NCBI GenBank assembly: GCA_947568835.1
Contig: OX387606.1
Location: 4,526,001-4,590,000, forward strand
DNA length: 64,000 nucleotides
Direction of reading: 5' to 3'
Source: Protonemura montana
Lineage: Eukaryota > Arthropoda > Insecta > Plecoptera > Nemouridae
This document shows positions 23,755 through 62,371 of the stretch, piece after piece (position 1 is the first letter of the stretch; every line of letters begins with the position of its first letter). Made by a program: the position numbers and the translations under genes. The notes below the pieces were generated by a model that was given only the letters and a program-made list of their open reading frames with translations, was not told the DNA's origin and ran no database searches.

Positions 23755-26700
23755 ATGGTTTCATGCACAACAGCGGCTGTGACATTGCACTATGCTTGTG
23801 CTCAAGTAAAGATTTCCAAGTTCGTTCCCTTCGAAGCGCCACTGTATGCAATGAAGTCGCCAGTGCCTCGCACTTGGCTGGAGATGCGTACGCAATGCAA
23901 TGCCGAGCATCCCGGATACTTCATTTTGATGAAGTTCAAGCAGTTGCCGTCAGAAGTAGTGGAACTTTGTCCGATCGGAGCACTCGTTCCTATCGCTGTT
24001 GTCGTGATCGACGGGGTGTTCACGTGGGACAACGTCGGTGACCTCCAGAACAAGGTTGGCAATGTAGTTCTTTACTAAACAAAATCTCTTTGTTCTTTTA
24101 CCGAGACCACGCATCAAGTCACTGGTCGGCAACATTCTATAAATGCTCTTAATTCGGTAATTAGCTTGCATACTCTTATCGCTTGGCTGATGCATTTCTG
24201 TTATCATTTGATCTAGCCAATCTCATATGAGGACGGGAAGACCCTCAATCTAAGCAAAGTCAATGAGGACGTTCCTTACGGTGCCCTCCTCTGGCCCACC
24301 ATGAAACTAAACATGGTCAGGGACGAGGCCTTATTCACCTGCGCCGTCTGCGAGATGTCGCAGAGAATGGACATCATCACAAAAGGCGTCTATCCACCAC
24401 TCGACAGCTCCATTTTCTCATATGACCTTGAACTGCTAAGCAACGACCCCGTCGAGGATGTAAGCAGGGTGGCAAACGGCAGCGATATAGCTAACCAGTT
24501 GCTCGAAAACTTGGCGGAGGCCTTCAACATCTCGACCAAGTCTTTGCGCTGGCATGGCGCGGCATTGAACGAGGACCGGAGGGCAGTGGTTCACGTTTAC
24601 TACGACCGAGGTGACACCAGTCCGGACTGGTTCGACTACGAGCGTTGGTACGACCAGTATGTCAAGCATAAAGCTGTGGATAAATTTGAGATGACCCTGG
24701 TTAAACTCAACACGGAGTGCCTTGCTGACAAGAGGTTCCTGTCAAACGTGAGGAGAGATCCGTATTTAACAGGTACAAAGCACTTTTATGAGGTTAAGGG
24801 CATTGTAGACAAACGCTATGTTTAAGCATTTAAGAATGTACACAAAAATGTCCAGTTTGTTTACCTAAATCTGAAAGTTAACAATATTTGCAGAAAAGAA
24901 ATTTTTCAAAAATAATTTTAGGCAAAACCACGCTGAGATAAAAGAAGTTAATTCAAAGTTGTTTTTAAGTTTTGCTAAGTTTGGACAGTACATTTTGATA
25001 ACAATCATGACTAGAGATAGGAAAACCAATTTTGTACACAACATTCTCAACACCTTTCTCTAGGTTGTTACGCCACAATTAAGTCATTCTGAGCCAATGG
25101 CTGTTCCCAGTAATTATTTCCGTCACCCTCCTTCGTCAGTCTTTATATTTATCCCGTAAAAACAATTACTGGCTGGACTTGACCACCGTCTAAAAATCCC
25201 AGACTTCAAGTCGAAGTTTTTAAAATGGATAACGATTTACACTCATTACGCTGAGGCGGTTTGTTAACAGCCTTCTCATACATCTGTATTTGTATTTGTA
25301 TTTGTATTTATTTTTTTTTCCCAGGACAGTTACATAGTAAATGTATAGGTTACATCGATCGTCACTGTGTGGTAACATTTCCATTTCTCAGCTTCAAATA
25401 AACAACTAGGTTTATTCTTACAATTGTATTCTTGGTCAGCAATAGGATCTTTGGAAATTCCACTAATCCAGCTCAATGATCATACATCAAACCAAAACAA
25501 ACTGCAACCTACGCACTTGCGTTACACTGGTAGGTGGAGAGGATAGTGAAAATTATGAGTATCTGAAGTCCCCTCATATCCATTGCGTTTCGCTACAAAA
25601 CCGTTAAACTAACATGTAACGTTAGGTAAGTTCGTCGGATTTGTCAGGAAAACCCAAGTCTTTGGCTTTCGTCGACAAGTCGTAAATTTATTTGAAAGCT
25701 CTTTAAATTAAAAACGCTTGCAATACGCAGGGTATTTTATTGTTATGGACACTACTACCGTCTCAAAAGTTGATCCCCAAACGGCGACTCGAACCCTGAT
25801 CTCGAGTCCCCTTTTGGGCATCAATTTTTGAGACGGTAGTTGTGTTCATAATAACAAATTAAGTCGAATATTTTCCCATTATGATGTCATTTCTTTTGTC
25901 TGTATATCCAAGGGTCTGATATTTCATAAAAATATTTTTCAGTGCTGATTTGGATTTATTTGGACAGATAAAATATCTACTGCAACAGTCGAGATCCATA
26001 ATAGGTACAAAATATCCTACAAATTCTGAAAGATATTAATAAACCTAATGCCAGCCGAATGAACTTTGTTAAAATCGTGAAAATCCTTGTAATCCTTTAA
26101 CTTGTAATGTTTGAAAATTAAGTTAAAAAACAATGGGTACATAAATTATTAGTTATGTACAATCCCTAATATAATAAACATTTTTCCATCAGGTGCCCTG
26201 GATGTTCACCTCATAGATGGATCGAAGGCTACAAAAGTATGCCACCCAGAGTTCCCGATCATACGGATAGTGGCTACGAGAGAATGCTATTGGAACGCAG
26301 TTAACGAGACCGCCCTCTGGAGCAAATGGACCACGTGGTGCCCAGACTGGGCTGGTACTACTGACGGACCTGGTTTGATATTATCGTCAATTTTTGCGTT
26401 AAAGGGAAAAGAGTATAAAAAAGCACTAAAAAATGTTGATGTCATGGCGGTCTTTTCACTGGAAAAACAATTGGCTGGCGTGGACACTATGTTTTCTCTA
26501 CGCGTTTTGGTATCACTTTCAAATACTTTATTGCTGCTGCACACTAGGGACTTGCCGCATGCCTCTGTATTTGACATTTTGTCTTATTCAATCCTTACAA
26601 TCATTGGTAAGATACTAATGGAGCTCAAGCTCGACCAAAAGAAAACAAGTGAGCTTGGTCGCTCTTCGTTGATGAACGTGTTGGTGGCCGAGTCTAACTC

Positions 26701-28069
26701 CTCTGATCCTGTGGTCGGCTTGGCGCTTGCGCTATCTGAAGACATCCAAAACCCGCAGATCAAAGTGATGCAGCTGAACCGTAGCAACATGACACTGTCA
26801 TCAGACACGTCCCACATCGTGGTGACCGTGTCAGATTCTATTGCCTTCTCCGCCAAGCGGCTCGCAATCGCCTTCTACGCAGCACACCTTGACCCGCCCA
26901 ACCAGACTAGAAAGTACTACGACGACTCTATGGAAGGCTGGATGTCTGCCATACAAGTCACATTTAAAAGGGATAAAGCGTACATCGGGCATTTGGACAC
27001 TGATTTCGTTGACATCGCTTTTAAGGCTGTGTTTCACAAGACATCTCTTCGGGGAAAATGCGCTGAGAGGAATTTTGTAACCGACGAGTGGTTTGGAGGC
27101 AACTGTCGAATCCTCAGGTCTATGCGCAACAAAATGCTGGTGTGCCGCTGCAAGAATCTACATAAAGAAGGCGATATTACCACTAATGTGTATCTTATCT
27201 ATGGGTTTGATGCCAGCTTCAGCACTTACCTAGCCAATAATCTGACTCTTGTCATCGTCGTTGCTGTCGTATGTTTCATGTCTGCGCTGGGCCTTCTCAG
27301 CGTTGTCCTCACCGCTATTTTGTTTCCAGAGTGGCGGGCAGATCAAGGGCACAAAATCTTCCTGCAGATGACTTTGGCCTTAAGTTTAAACCTAATTCTT
27401 GGTTTCATCAACAATTTCATCAGCATTGACACAAAGACAGTTGCCTGCATAGCGATTGGTGTTTTAAGACATTACTCTTTCTTGGCAATGTTTTTCTGGA
27501 TGATGGTTTTATCTGGACTGCAAGTGAAACGCCTCATGACTATTGCCGGTGCAAAAGCTACAACTCATCTAATTCTTAAGGTCTCGGTAATAGCCTGGGG
27601 CTTGCCTCTCATCCCTATTGTCATTTTGCTTGCCTGGGACACAGGCTTTTACAAGTCAGAGGTATCCAACAGAGGTTATTGCTATCCTGAGGACATCGCC
27701 TTCCAAGCAACCGTTCAGGGCCCAGCCGGATTTATCCTTGTTGCTAATCTCGTCATCTTTGTCATAATTCTGAACCACATCTATGGCTGGGTGAAATGCA
27801 ACAAGGACTTTGTCATTCGCAAACACACACCTGGTGATCGTGCAGAGCAGCCACGTAAGCTTTGCTCCAGCATATTCGTGTTCTTTCTCTTTGGTTTTAC
27901 ATGGACCTTCCACTTTCTATCCGAGGAAGGTATTATCAACAGCGAATTCTTGTTCGAATTCATGTTCTTGATCACGGCCTCGTTCCATCTGTTCATGCTG
28001 TCGTTTTTTTTCATCGTTTTGGATAAGAAAACAAGGGCGCTCTGGAAAAAGACCCTGGGGTGCAAGTAG
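23755..28069 (+). CDS. Adhesion-type G-protein-coupled receptor, 3 exons, 910 aa
   Basis: Exons: 23755-24054, 24217-24772, 26193-28069; GT-AG junctions keep phase. It begins with a weak signal peptide (MVSCTTAAVTLHYACAQ). Residues about 25-150 have a spacing like a divergent C-type-lectin domain (TWLEMRTQC, FTWDNVGDL, FTCAVCE). A Cys/Trp stretch (ATRECYWNAVN..WCPDW) recalls a hormone-receptor domain. Next come a GAIN-like region with several N-glycosylation sites and a GPS-like Cys box (about 574-600, ending CRCKNL). Seven membrane spans follow from about 640 (LTLVIVVAVVCFMSALGLL to FHLFMLSFFFIVL), and a short basic tail. The usual GPS cleavage triad His-Leu-Thr/Ser is not intact (Asn-Leu-His), so self-cleavage is doubtful. 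The ligand is unknown. Further 5' exons cannot be excluded. Confidence 0.88.
25284..25312. repeat. (TATTTG)n microsatellite
   Basis: TGTATTTG units repeat about four times and run into a T tract, inside GPCR intron 2. Confidence 0.8.
25733..25858. mobile_element. Fold-back element with tRNA-like arms, copy A
   Basis: The left arm (ACTACTACCGTCTCAAAA...CAAACGG) is the reverse complement of the right arm (...TTTTGAGACGGTAGT). The centre carries GACTCGAACCCTGATC followed by CTCGAGTCCCC, two facing copies of a tRNA T-arm/box B sequence. Flanking ATTTTATT and AATAACAAAT are part of the family. It lies in GPCR intron 2. Confidence 0.75.
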
Positions 28070-29109
28070 AGGAAGAGGATAAAAAAGCAGTCAGAAAAGT
28101 AGGAGGATGTCGATTGTTGATAAAAAAAAATGTCGAGATATCTGGATTCCAGGATCTCACTGCCTTTCGTCATGATGGACAAGATATCCAGACGCTGGAA
28201 CCGGAAATGAGTTCAAAGCAGTTTGTTATATTGTGCGTGTTGAAGTTTTAAGTGTAAGCTGCGGATTTTTGTTGTTCTTTGAGTTATGTTTGACTTACAC
28301 TTGTTCGGTTTTCTGGTTTCTCTGGTTTTCTTCATCATTCATGCGTGTTGCTGAGTCCAGTCTTTCTTTTGCTTATTTTCTCTGTGCATCACGTTTGGGG
28401 TAGTTTGATTTCATATGTTTTCCAAGTCTATGCACTCTTTTAAATAGTGGCTGACGACTAGGATGGAGAAATATTCTGGATAAATAGGTGAATAATTGTT
28501 AAGACATAATGTTTTTAAACCTACGTAACTGCAGTTCATCTTCACTCATCTACAACGCAACTCAAACTGCGTTGCGAAGCCCTAGTTATTGTTATTATTA
28601 TACATTTTGACCACGTACCTAAGCACCATTGGTACTGGCATATTTCAACCGGCTTATTTCAATTTATTACAATAATAATTCTCCATAATTTTATATCGAT
28701 AAGTTTGATCGCCATGTAGCAAATTCCCCGGCCTTTGGTGCAGCCTACTCCTGTGGCATATACACCCGTGCGTGACATCTGTGCGACATGGTTGCCTATC
28801 TGTCAGGCGTGCGCTTTGCTAGTTGGTGCTGCCCTAGTGCAGGATAAACTCTGTTGGATTAATTTTATTTTTCAATTAAACTAAATAAATAAATAAAACA
28901 TTATTGAATGTTTAATTCATGTATTTTTATGTGCCTGCACAACAAATACTCTAAAAGTTCATCAACCCAATTCTACACAATAAAAACAAATTAAAAATAA
29001 TTTACTAATTGCAATGGTAAATACAAATATAGGCATTTAATACTAAATAGTTTAAAAGTTATAAAACACATACAATCAAAATGAGCACAATCATTAAAGA
29101 GACAGCTTT
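28070..29109. other. Convergent spacer between GPCR and POLQ 3' ends
   Basis: Both genes end here, so this should hold two 3' UTRs. A TTTATT (AATAAA on the minus strand) near 28865 could serve POLQ. Around 28756-28905 there is a block ending in TAAATAAATAAATAAAA that resembles a SINE body and tail, but I cannot place it in a family. Confidence 0.5.
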
Positions 29110-54972
<25,863 letters not shown>

Positions 54973-55988
54973 TAAAAGTTTGCAGCTCCTAGAAAGACCT
55001 GTAAATCTTAGTAGGTCGGTTTGGCTATTCAGGAGAAAATAGGATGGAAAAGGCGGGATTCCCGTGCAAAGTTAGGTTAGAAAAAATAATATAATCGATA
55101 TGATATAGTGTTCTTAACGTAGTTTGTAGTTTAAAAAACAAATAATAACACAAAATAAACCATAAAATTTACCACAGTGCTTGCCAATATTGCTTCTAGC
55201 AGAGAGCTAGGCTGAAAACTGGCGACGGCCGCAAACAATGGTCAAACAACCGTCCTCTCCCGATCACCTGTCAAGTCCACCACGTGCGTCTTCACCCCTG
55301 CCAACTTTGCCATAGGCACCCTGGTACATATATATGCCTAAATGGTAGTCTACTCACAGGGTATAAACGTGTAGGTATAAATCTCAATTAAATAAATGCT
55401 CGAATAAATGAACACAATATTTTTTTGCCAACTATTCCGTGTTCAACTTCCACATTATTTTCCTTTCCTTCCTCCCAATGCTAGAAAGAAACTTCAAAAT
55501 CGCATCTTTCCAGATTCTTCTTTGTTGCATATGCAAAATTCCCAGAAATTTGTAATGTGATTGTACATTTGGAAGCATTCACGACAATGGTTTCAGATGG
55601 AACTACCCTTTCCTCGTGCGTAATTACATTACAGCTAGTTGAGTTGGTTTAAGTTTTTTCTTTAACCAAAATTTATTTCAATTCTTCATTGATATCAAAA
55701 AATGAACAGAAAATCGCAGGTTGGCTATTTTCAGAGCACAGCTCATCAGTAGAAAATGTTCAACTTAATTACGTTGACAAATTCAATTCTCTCCAGCAAA
55801 TTTGAAGAACCTGCCATGCCGAGACCTAGTGTTGCCAGCTGTCTTTTAAAGATATCTAGATCAAAATGTAGTAAATTGAAAGCAGTAGTGATATTAATAT
55901 GTTTAATAATTGGTATTCATATCGACAGAGTTAAATAACATAGATCAAATAGATAATATTAGAGTGAAGTCAAAAACAACATCAATAA
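54973..55988. other. Spacer between POLQ start and PFDN1 end
   Basis: Both neighbours are on the minus strand, so the POLQ promoter and 5' UTR and the PFDN1 3' UTR must lie here. A slightly GC-richer stretch at 55195-55330 (CGACGGCCG, CACGTG) is the likeliest POLQ promoter area. No ORF with family resemblance was found. Confidence 0.5.
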
Positions 55989-56699
55989 TCAAGCATTTTC
56001 TTGGTGGTCCTTCCTGCTCTGCACCATCTCGCGTAAGTTATTTTCAGAATCCTTCAGACTGCGCTCCAAGTATGCCTTGGAGCCATCAAGCGCCACCACT
56101 TTTTCTTCACATGTCTTCATCTTTCCCTTTAGATTTTCCCGAACAGTCTTCTGGCTCTCCAATACAAACATACGGCCTAGGCTCTCGTACACTGGCACCT
56201 TCGGATCTAGTAACTGTAAAGATTTAACATACAATTTTGAGGTTATTACTAAAAAATTATCAACAGTACAACAAAATAATGTTAAATACAAAAAAAACTT
56301 TATATCTCTCATTCACAAACAAAATACTTGTTAATCGTTCACATTAGCTTACAGAAAGTTCTTTCTCAGTAAGTCGTGCATGCTGCACCGTACGCCTCAA
56401 CGATTCTGATTGCACGTCCAAAAGTTTCAGCTTTTGCGTTGTATCAATCATCTTCATCTGAAGTTCGGCAAAGGCCTGAAAGAAAAGTTTTGAGAAAGAT
56501 TTCGGTCAACGTCCAAGAAAATAATAGAAAGAGAGCACAGATAGAATTGGCAGGTGTAATTTGGAGGTTATGAATTTGAAAAGTGTTCATTATCATCCTG
56601 AGCAAGAAAGTAACAAACTTCTGAAATGTATTTCTAGTAAATATATGCCTTTGGAAATATACTCACTCGTTTAAGCTCCAAATCTACGTTTTTAGCCAT
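55989..56699 (-). CDS. PFDN1: Prefoldin subunit 1, 3 exons, 126 aa
   Basis: PFDN1 is a beta-type subunit of the hexameric cytosolic chaperone that passes unfolded actin and tubulin to CCT. Exons on the minus strand: 56699-56667, 56475-56353, 56213-55989; all GT-AG and in phase, 381 nt including the stop. The start MAKNVDLELKR matches the family. The two coiled-coil arms (AFAELQMKMIDTTQKLKLLD and KTCEEKVVALDGSKAYLERS) flank the beta-hairpin segment with VYESLGRMFVLES. Human PFDN1 is 122 aa. The C-terminus extends only slightly (RKDHQENA). Confidence 0.95.
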
Positions 56700-57170
56700 T
56701 ACGATTGAGTAAATACAATTTCAGAAGACAGATGTTCGGCTTGTTTGGATTTCACGAGCCTATGCACCCCACACCAGTGATACTCTCTGGTGATACCATG
56801 GATACCATACCCATATATAGTCTTTGCCATGGATGGTCGTTTTTCTGGTGGTTTTTCTGGTGGTGGTAGCATTGTATTGGTGACAAATTTACACCTTTCA
56901 AGACACATTTGTGAATTGTCAAAAAAAAAGGATTTGAGAAAATCTATAGCCTGGAAAGTAAATCATAAAAATTAACATTTTGACTTTCACTAAAAAAATG
57001 TCACGTGGAAAGAGAGAGCGAATACGCGAGAAGCTCCAAACTTCAGATCTTTGCTTCAGATATACAGATATGAATTGGCAAGAATTGTTTCATGTCCTTT
57101 GACACTTCGTTGACGAAGATTAGAACATTAGAACAAATACGACATTGGATTGTAAAATGTTAAAAAAAAA

Positions 57171-57825
57171 CCGGGTGTAGCTGTATCTTATTGATACGGC
57201 CGATATTTAAGCGTATCTACGTTCAACTACCGCGTAGGCACGTAGGTCAACTACCGTACTGACCACTGACCATAATTCAAATGCAAGTTTTACATCTCTC
57301 TTTATTTGGGTTGTGTTTTCATATCTAATTTACATGCTGAAGGACTTTACAGATTGGGATGGAGGTGTCATCTTGCGATATATATATTTTATTTTGCATT
57401 AGTCTAATGACGAGTGCTAAAAACGCCGCCTCCTCTCCTGCCTCCAATATTTAGTTTATCGAAAATAAAAATAAAGTACTTCTAGAGAATTATCTGAACT
57501 ATTGAATGATAATAAGTCGCATTCTGTCCTTTGTTTCCTGTAGGCTGTAGGGCTTGTTACACATTTGCCATTTTGCGTAATTTAACATTGGTCTTATGGA
57601 GAGCATTAAAAACGCCAACCCCTCTAACGCCTCCAATATTTATTTTATCGAAAATTTAAAAAAAAGTACTTTTAGAGAATTGTCTGAACTATTGAATGAT
57701 AATAAGTCGCACTCTGTCCTTTGTTTCCTGTAGGCTGTAGGGCTTGTTACACATGTGCCATTTTGGAGAGCAAATCCGTACATGCCTCCCTATATAATGC
57801 GCTTTAAGACGTAGTCACGTCAAAA
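57171..57825 (+). mobile_element. Tandem-core transposable element, copy 2 (two core units)
   Basis: The same ends as the copy at 38778 (CCGGGTGTAGCTGTATC to GTAGTCACGTCAAAA) and about 95% identity by eye. Here there are only two core units of 189 bp (TTTATCG at 57455 and 57644). The 5' subterminal ACGTGACTACGT is mutated here (GCGTATCTACGT). Same orientation as copy 1. Confidence 0.8.
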
Positions 57826-57844
57826 GGTATTACCGAATATTTCC

Positions 57845-58045
57845 GAAGACCGACGGCACCGGGTTAAGCCTTCTACGTTAGGCGAGGTTTAAGAAGACGA
57901 ACGGCACCGGGTTAAGCCTTCTACGCTAGACGAGGTTTAATAAGGCCGACGGCATCGGATGACGCCTTCTAGGCTAGATGAGGTTCAAAAATACCGTCGG
58001 CACCGGGAGAAATCTTCTAGGTTAGGCAGCGAGGTTCAAGAAGAT
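57845..58045 (+). repeat. Imperfect 48-bp tandem repeat, four units
   Basis: Units share CGACGGCACCGGG, then TTAAGCCTTCTA, then GTTAGGCGAGGTTTAA. The first two units are nearly identical, the later two increasingly diverged. The array begins about 20 bases after the tandem-core element. 48 is a multiple of three but no long frame is kept, so it is probably a minisatellite. Confidence 0.8.
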
Positions 58046-59961
58046 CGTTATCATGCACTGCAAAGTCTGCCACCTTTGGTCGCCGGCTGGTTCGTATATA
58101 CTTTTGTGTGCATTTGCGTTGATTTCAAAGTTGCAATATTTTGTGTCATGATGTTAATATGTGCTCTTAGTTTTAAGTGTTTCGCAAGTCAGGTAAATGG
58201 AAATTCGCGTTTTACCTTTACCGATAACTCAATATTAGTTATGTTGACCCGCATCAAAACTATACTGTGTTGGAATCAACGGAATTAACCATAGCTTAAA
58301 AGTAACTGCCGACCTGTTACAATTTTTTTGCATAGTTCATGGTCAGTCATAGTTCTAGTAATTTGTTTTCAGTAATAATAATATCCATTTGTTTTAATTC
58401 CATTAGATCAAAGACTCATTAGAAAATGCAAACTCTATATTGGAACGTCATTCGATTGAATTGATTGTTTACATCAAGTTTAGATAACGAACTGTTTTGT
58501 TGACAGGCCATGTGGCTCTGTCACGTGGCACTGGTTTTATAGCGTCGCGATGAATGAGTGGGTGATGATGAGGATGATAATCGATTGATTCATCAATTGA
58601 AGACAGGAGAATGGAAACACGTTACAGTCTCGTAAAAATCTCAATTCAGTTTCATTGGTGACGCTTTGTCGTCTCGATTGCAATCTCGCAAGAAAACGAG
58701 ACTCTACCACAATTAATCACTTTTTGATTGGTAGCATTGTTTAAGATGATAAGTGTAAGCTCGTCGTGGAAAGTCCGAAAAAACAGACAAAGTCATTAGA
58801 AGCAAAATTTTGAACTGACCCTTGTGAGATAGTTCATAATACGGCAAAGCTGTGGCATCTCACTGTGATTGAACGACAGAAACCAATCGTCGAAACTCTG
58901 TCTGCAAAAAAGGTACCCACACATTTGATATCATACCGTATCGTGTTTCTCCATGTTTGCATTCATGTTTTCATTTATTTTCCCGAGCGCATTTATAAAG
59001 GCAAGTGTCATTACATTTTCATAATCCACGTAATTAGTGAATTGGCCGCGATATTCGATAATGTCTACATGTATTCAGAATCTCTTCATCTTTGTCAATT
59101 ACTTCCAAGAACCAAAAAGATCTTGCTGTTTTTACGCGATTTTTTAATGAATGCCGTAGCAATTTCGCTGTAAGCACAGAAACTACAAGGCTATACAGTC
59201 AAATCTACAGCCATCTGAGCTATCTTCTTGATCAAATTAGGCTTTGTTTATCCGTGTTAATCACATAGAGTTTTAGAATTTGTCTAAGAGTTTCCAAGTG
59301 TAAAAGCATTGGACTTATTGATTTTTGGAAACTCAATAGTTAGGTACAGCTTAGAGAAAAGAATGGAAGAAAACCCATTCTTTTCTCTTAGGTTACAGCT
59401 TTAGAGCTCGCACGCGGTGTGTAATTGGGTGGGGTTGTAGAGGACACTTACCCCGTAATTTAAAGCTACTTATTGCATTCCTCTAGTATAACTACGAAGA
59501 CAGTTTCAGTGCTGAGAACAACGTTCTTAAAAGTGATCAAAAAAGGGATTAGCAGATTCTGTATATACATTGTAGCACTGTTGCAAGATAAATATCAGAG
59601 TTTCATTTGGAAAATTAAATTCATGAACTTTCTTTTTATACTGGGTTGTAGTCCTAGTTTGAATTAAATTATACTATATTACAAGGTTTTTAACACCACC
59701 ATGTTGACATTTAACAGTCTTGTTGAATCCTTGTGGATTTTTCTTTTATCAAGACACAGTGATGTAGACTTTTTGAATACATTAAATTTTCTACAAGGGT
59801 GGACAAATGCCCCCCAAGATCCGTGGATGTCCAGGCGGTTTTGCAATCTATACGGACCGATTGATGACCCTTTTTAACGGTCCCTCTTTCGAGCTATGCA
59901 ATTTTCGTTGGCTATTACTATAAGTAATATTTTTTTAACACCATTACACCGGTAGATTCCA

Positions 59962-62371
59962 ATGCTGTTCTTTGCTATCACAATGTGCGGCTTCGCACTG
60001 GCGGCCTCAGAGTTAGCACGGGAGACATCTCCTGGCATCGGCCGCTTGCAGTTTAACAATGGCCTGTTCAACTGGACCAATGCTGTCAAGGTAGGCAACT
60101 ATTTGTGGACACCACTGGCTTGGCATGCCAGATTAATGTAGTTTAGGTTTTTTTATTAGCAGGTAAGCTAGAATTTCCTACATTTGTGATGTAAATAGAT
60201 GTGATGGTAATGAGTTGATAACATCTCAACACCAATTCCTTGAAACTTGAATTGAGATTCTATATCCAGAGGAGCTGCAGACTTTTACAGATCCTTCCAA
60301 CCATCGGCCACCGATTTGAAACTGATCGTTTTATCTTCGACAGTCAGACAAGTAAGTGATCAGTCTGAAAAACAAACAATGCAAGCAAACAAACAAACAA
60401 CAAAAAACATCTCCAACGCCAAATTGGAGTTACTAGAGATTGAATGGTTGTAATGTGGTATAGCGCCACTAAAATCGGAGTGACGGTGAGTGTTCACTGC
60501 CTCATGGTTCTACTCCTTGGAGATCTGTCATTCTCATCAAATGCACTAAAATCCTCTCAAAATTTACCCTCTCAAAAAGATTATGAGTAACACCCACGAT
60601 AGGTGGATATCGGGATTCAAGTCCCCGTTTGTGCATCGATTTTTGAGAGGGTAGTAGTGTTTCTAACAATAAAATATTAAAGTAAAAGAAGTTAAAAAAG
60701 TAAACGAAATTCTCGACTCGTTCACCGCTAGTCTCAACTCTGCATGACAGTCTCACTGTTGTTAAGTCTTGTCGTATGTATCAATGCGATGAGGTTTGTT
60801 TTTATTTCTCAGATGTGCACAGACTTTGGGGGATACCTGGCAGTCGCACAGTCGCCAAGCGAGGCAGATGCACTTCTGCGTTTGATGGCATTACACGGAG
60901 CAGAGCAGACCCACTACGGCTTTCACGACATCTACACGGAAGGCAGATATCTCACGCTTCTTGGTACAGTACCCTTATAAATTAGCAGTAAATTGTAATA
61001 AGAAGATCTCAAAGACTTCTCTTTCATTGCATTTCCTGGAAAAAAATCCATTGCTTCTTTTCTGTTTTTGATTATATCATGCACCTTAATTATAAGAGCA
61101 TCTTCTCGGACTCAATTCACTTCCTTCCAAGACATTCAAAGTCAGATTTTATTTTTCTCTGTGAAATTTTCAGCAAAATGATTTTGAAAAAATGTCCTAA
61201 AATTTTCCATGTTTGAAGTACAAGTATACAGCATTTATTTAGAATTGTAGGCAATTTTTCACCAGATTCCAAATTTGATCAATAAATATAACAAAAAAAA
61301 AACTTGGAAGATTTTTAAATATAAGCAAGGAATCAAAGATGAGTCAGAGGATCGCTTTTGGTAATCCACTCTTCCTATTGTATTGATATGCTGATTGCTA
61401 TTCTGGACTACTTATTTGAATTTTTGATATTAAACATTTGTAATCTATTTTTTGCATATGCAGCTAAATGCAAACACATCAGGGAATTCAAAGTCATTCT
61501 GCGCTTTTACCTTGCAGATCAGCCGCTGGAAAACATTGGCTACCAGCAGTGGTCTCCCAACGCCGCCAATGCCTCGGCCCAACTCAACTGCGGAAGTCTC
61601 ACAACTCAGGGCCTGACTTCTGCTAACTGCTCCGAGTTGCTGCCGTCTATTTGCCAGTTCCTGTTATGGTAGGTTGCCACTATGCTTTCCATTGGGTAGA
61701 GTTTAAGTACTTGGCTTAGGGTTGCTAGGTACAGTTACAATTTTATCAGTTTATATAGTTGACTACTATGAAACCAGTTGTTCTTAAACCCGTCGCAGAC
61801 TTACAATTGTCCTGCTGTGCTGTTTTAGGGATTCCTACGAGCAAGTTGGAAACTTTGGCTACTATAAGCTACACACGGAATTCAAAGACTGGAATGATGC
61901 TAGAGAAATCTGCCAACAAGAGGGTACTTCAATGCTAGTGCTTCGCTCACAGGAAGAGTTTGATGCTTTACTACAGGTCTTTGGGGCAGACATCACTAGT
62001 CGTTTCATCTACTACGGTGCACACCACAAGTTTGGCTACTACGATTTTGTTACCATCTACGGTAAGCAAAAAGTGTATAAAGAATTAGAAAGAAGATGAG
62101 GCATATTTGACAGTGAGTAGCAAAGAAGCTACCCATGAGATAATATAAAATTGTAATTTATATGGTTTTCTGCATTTGGATATGGTTTGCAGGGGAGCCT
62201 TTGTCAAGAGCGGGTTATTTAGCCTGGGCTCCCAATGAGCCAAGAAGTTTTGCGACCACTCTCCGCGTGATGGCAATCGGTATCTCTGCACGGTTTCCCG
62301 AAAAAGGATTTGCACTTTCCGATGAGACCAACCTGCGGCCATTCATCTGCAAACATGAACTTTTTTGGTGA
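59962..62371 (+). CDS. Secreted protein with two C-type-lectin-like domains, 5 exons, 280 aa
   Basis: Exons: 59962-60090, 60813-60963, 61518-61668, 61829-62061, 62193-62371; all GT-AG and in phase (843 nt with stop). A signal peptide (MLFFAITMCGFALAAS) is followed by domain 1 (FNWTNAVK|MCTDFGGYLAVAQSPSEADA ... YQQWSPNAAN ... LLPSICQF). Domain 2 follows (FKDWNDAREICQQEG ... LVLRSQEEFDALL ... YLAWAPNEP ... LRPFICKH). Both show the W-x-x-A-x-x-x-C, LAxxxSxxE and final IC pattern. The calcium and sugar-binding EPN/QPD and WND motifs are absent, so sugar binding is doubtful. There is no membrane anchor. AATAAA signals follow near 62418 and 62514. Confidence 0.85.
60490..60672 (+). mobile_element. 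Fold-back/tRNA-related SINE, copy D
   Basis: It shares TGGTTCTACTCCTTGGAGAT and the CTCAAAA blocks with copy B, a box-B-like GGGATTCAAGTCCCC, and the tail GCATCGATTTTTGAGAGGGTAGTAGTG. The box-A half is lost. It lies in intron 1 of the lectin-like gene. Confidence 0.7.

Larger units (their letters stand above)
56700..59961. other. Repeat-rich spacer between PFDN1 and the lectin-like gene
   Basis: It contains the tandem-core element (57171-57825), a 48-bp tandem array (57845-58045) and a SINE 3' fragment near 58550-58600 (ATGAATGAGTGGGTGATGAT, also in the 5S SINEs in reverse). A 14-bp perfect hairpin lies at 59353-59388 (AGAGAAAAGAATGG and its complement). No supported gene was found. Confidence 0.6.

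Noticed and set aside
28756-28905. Third SINE family
   Set aside because: A TAAA-type tail is visible but no head or second copy was found in the window, so only a note in the spacer entry is justified.
57959-58288. 109-codon ORF with a hydrophobic stretch
   Set aside because: It begins inside the 48-bp minisatellite and no family pattern or gene context supports it.
58865-59173. 102-codon ORF in the spacer
   Set aside because: AT-rich composition, no domain and no splice or promoter support.
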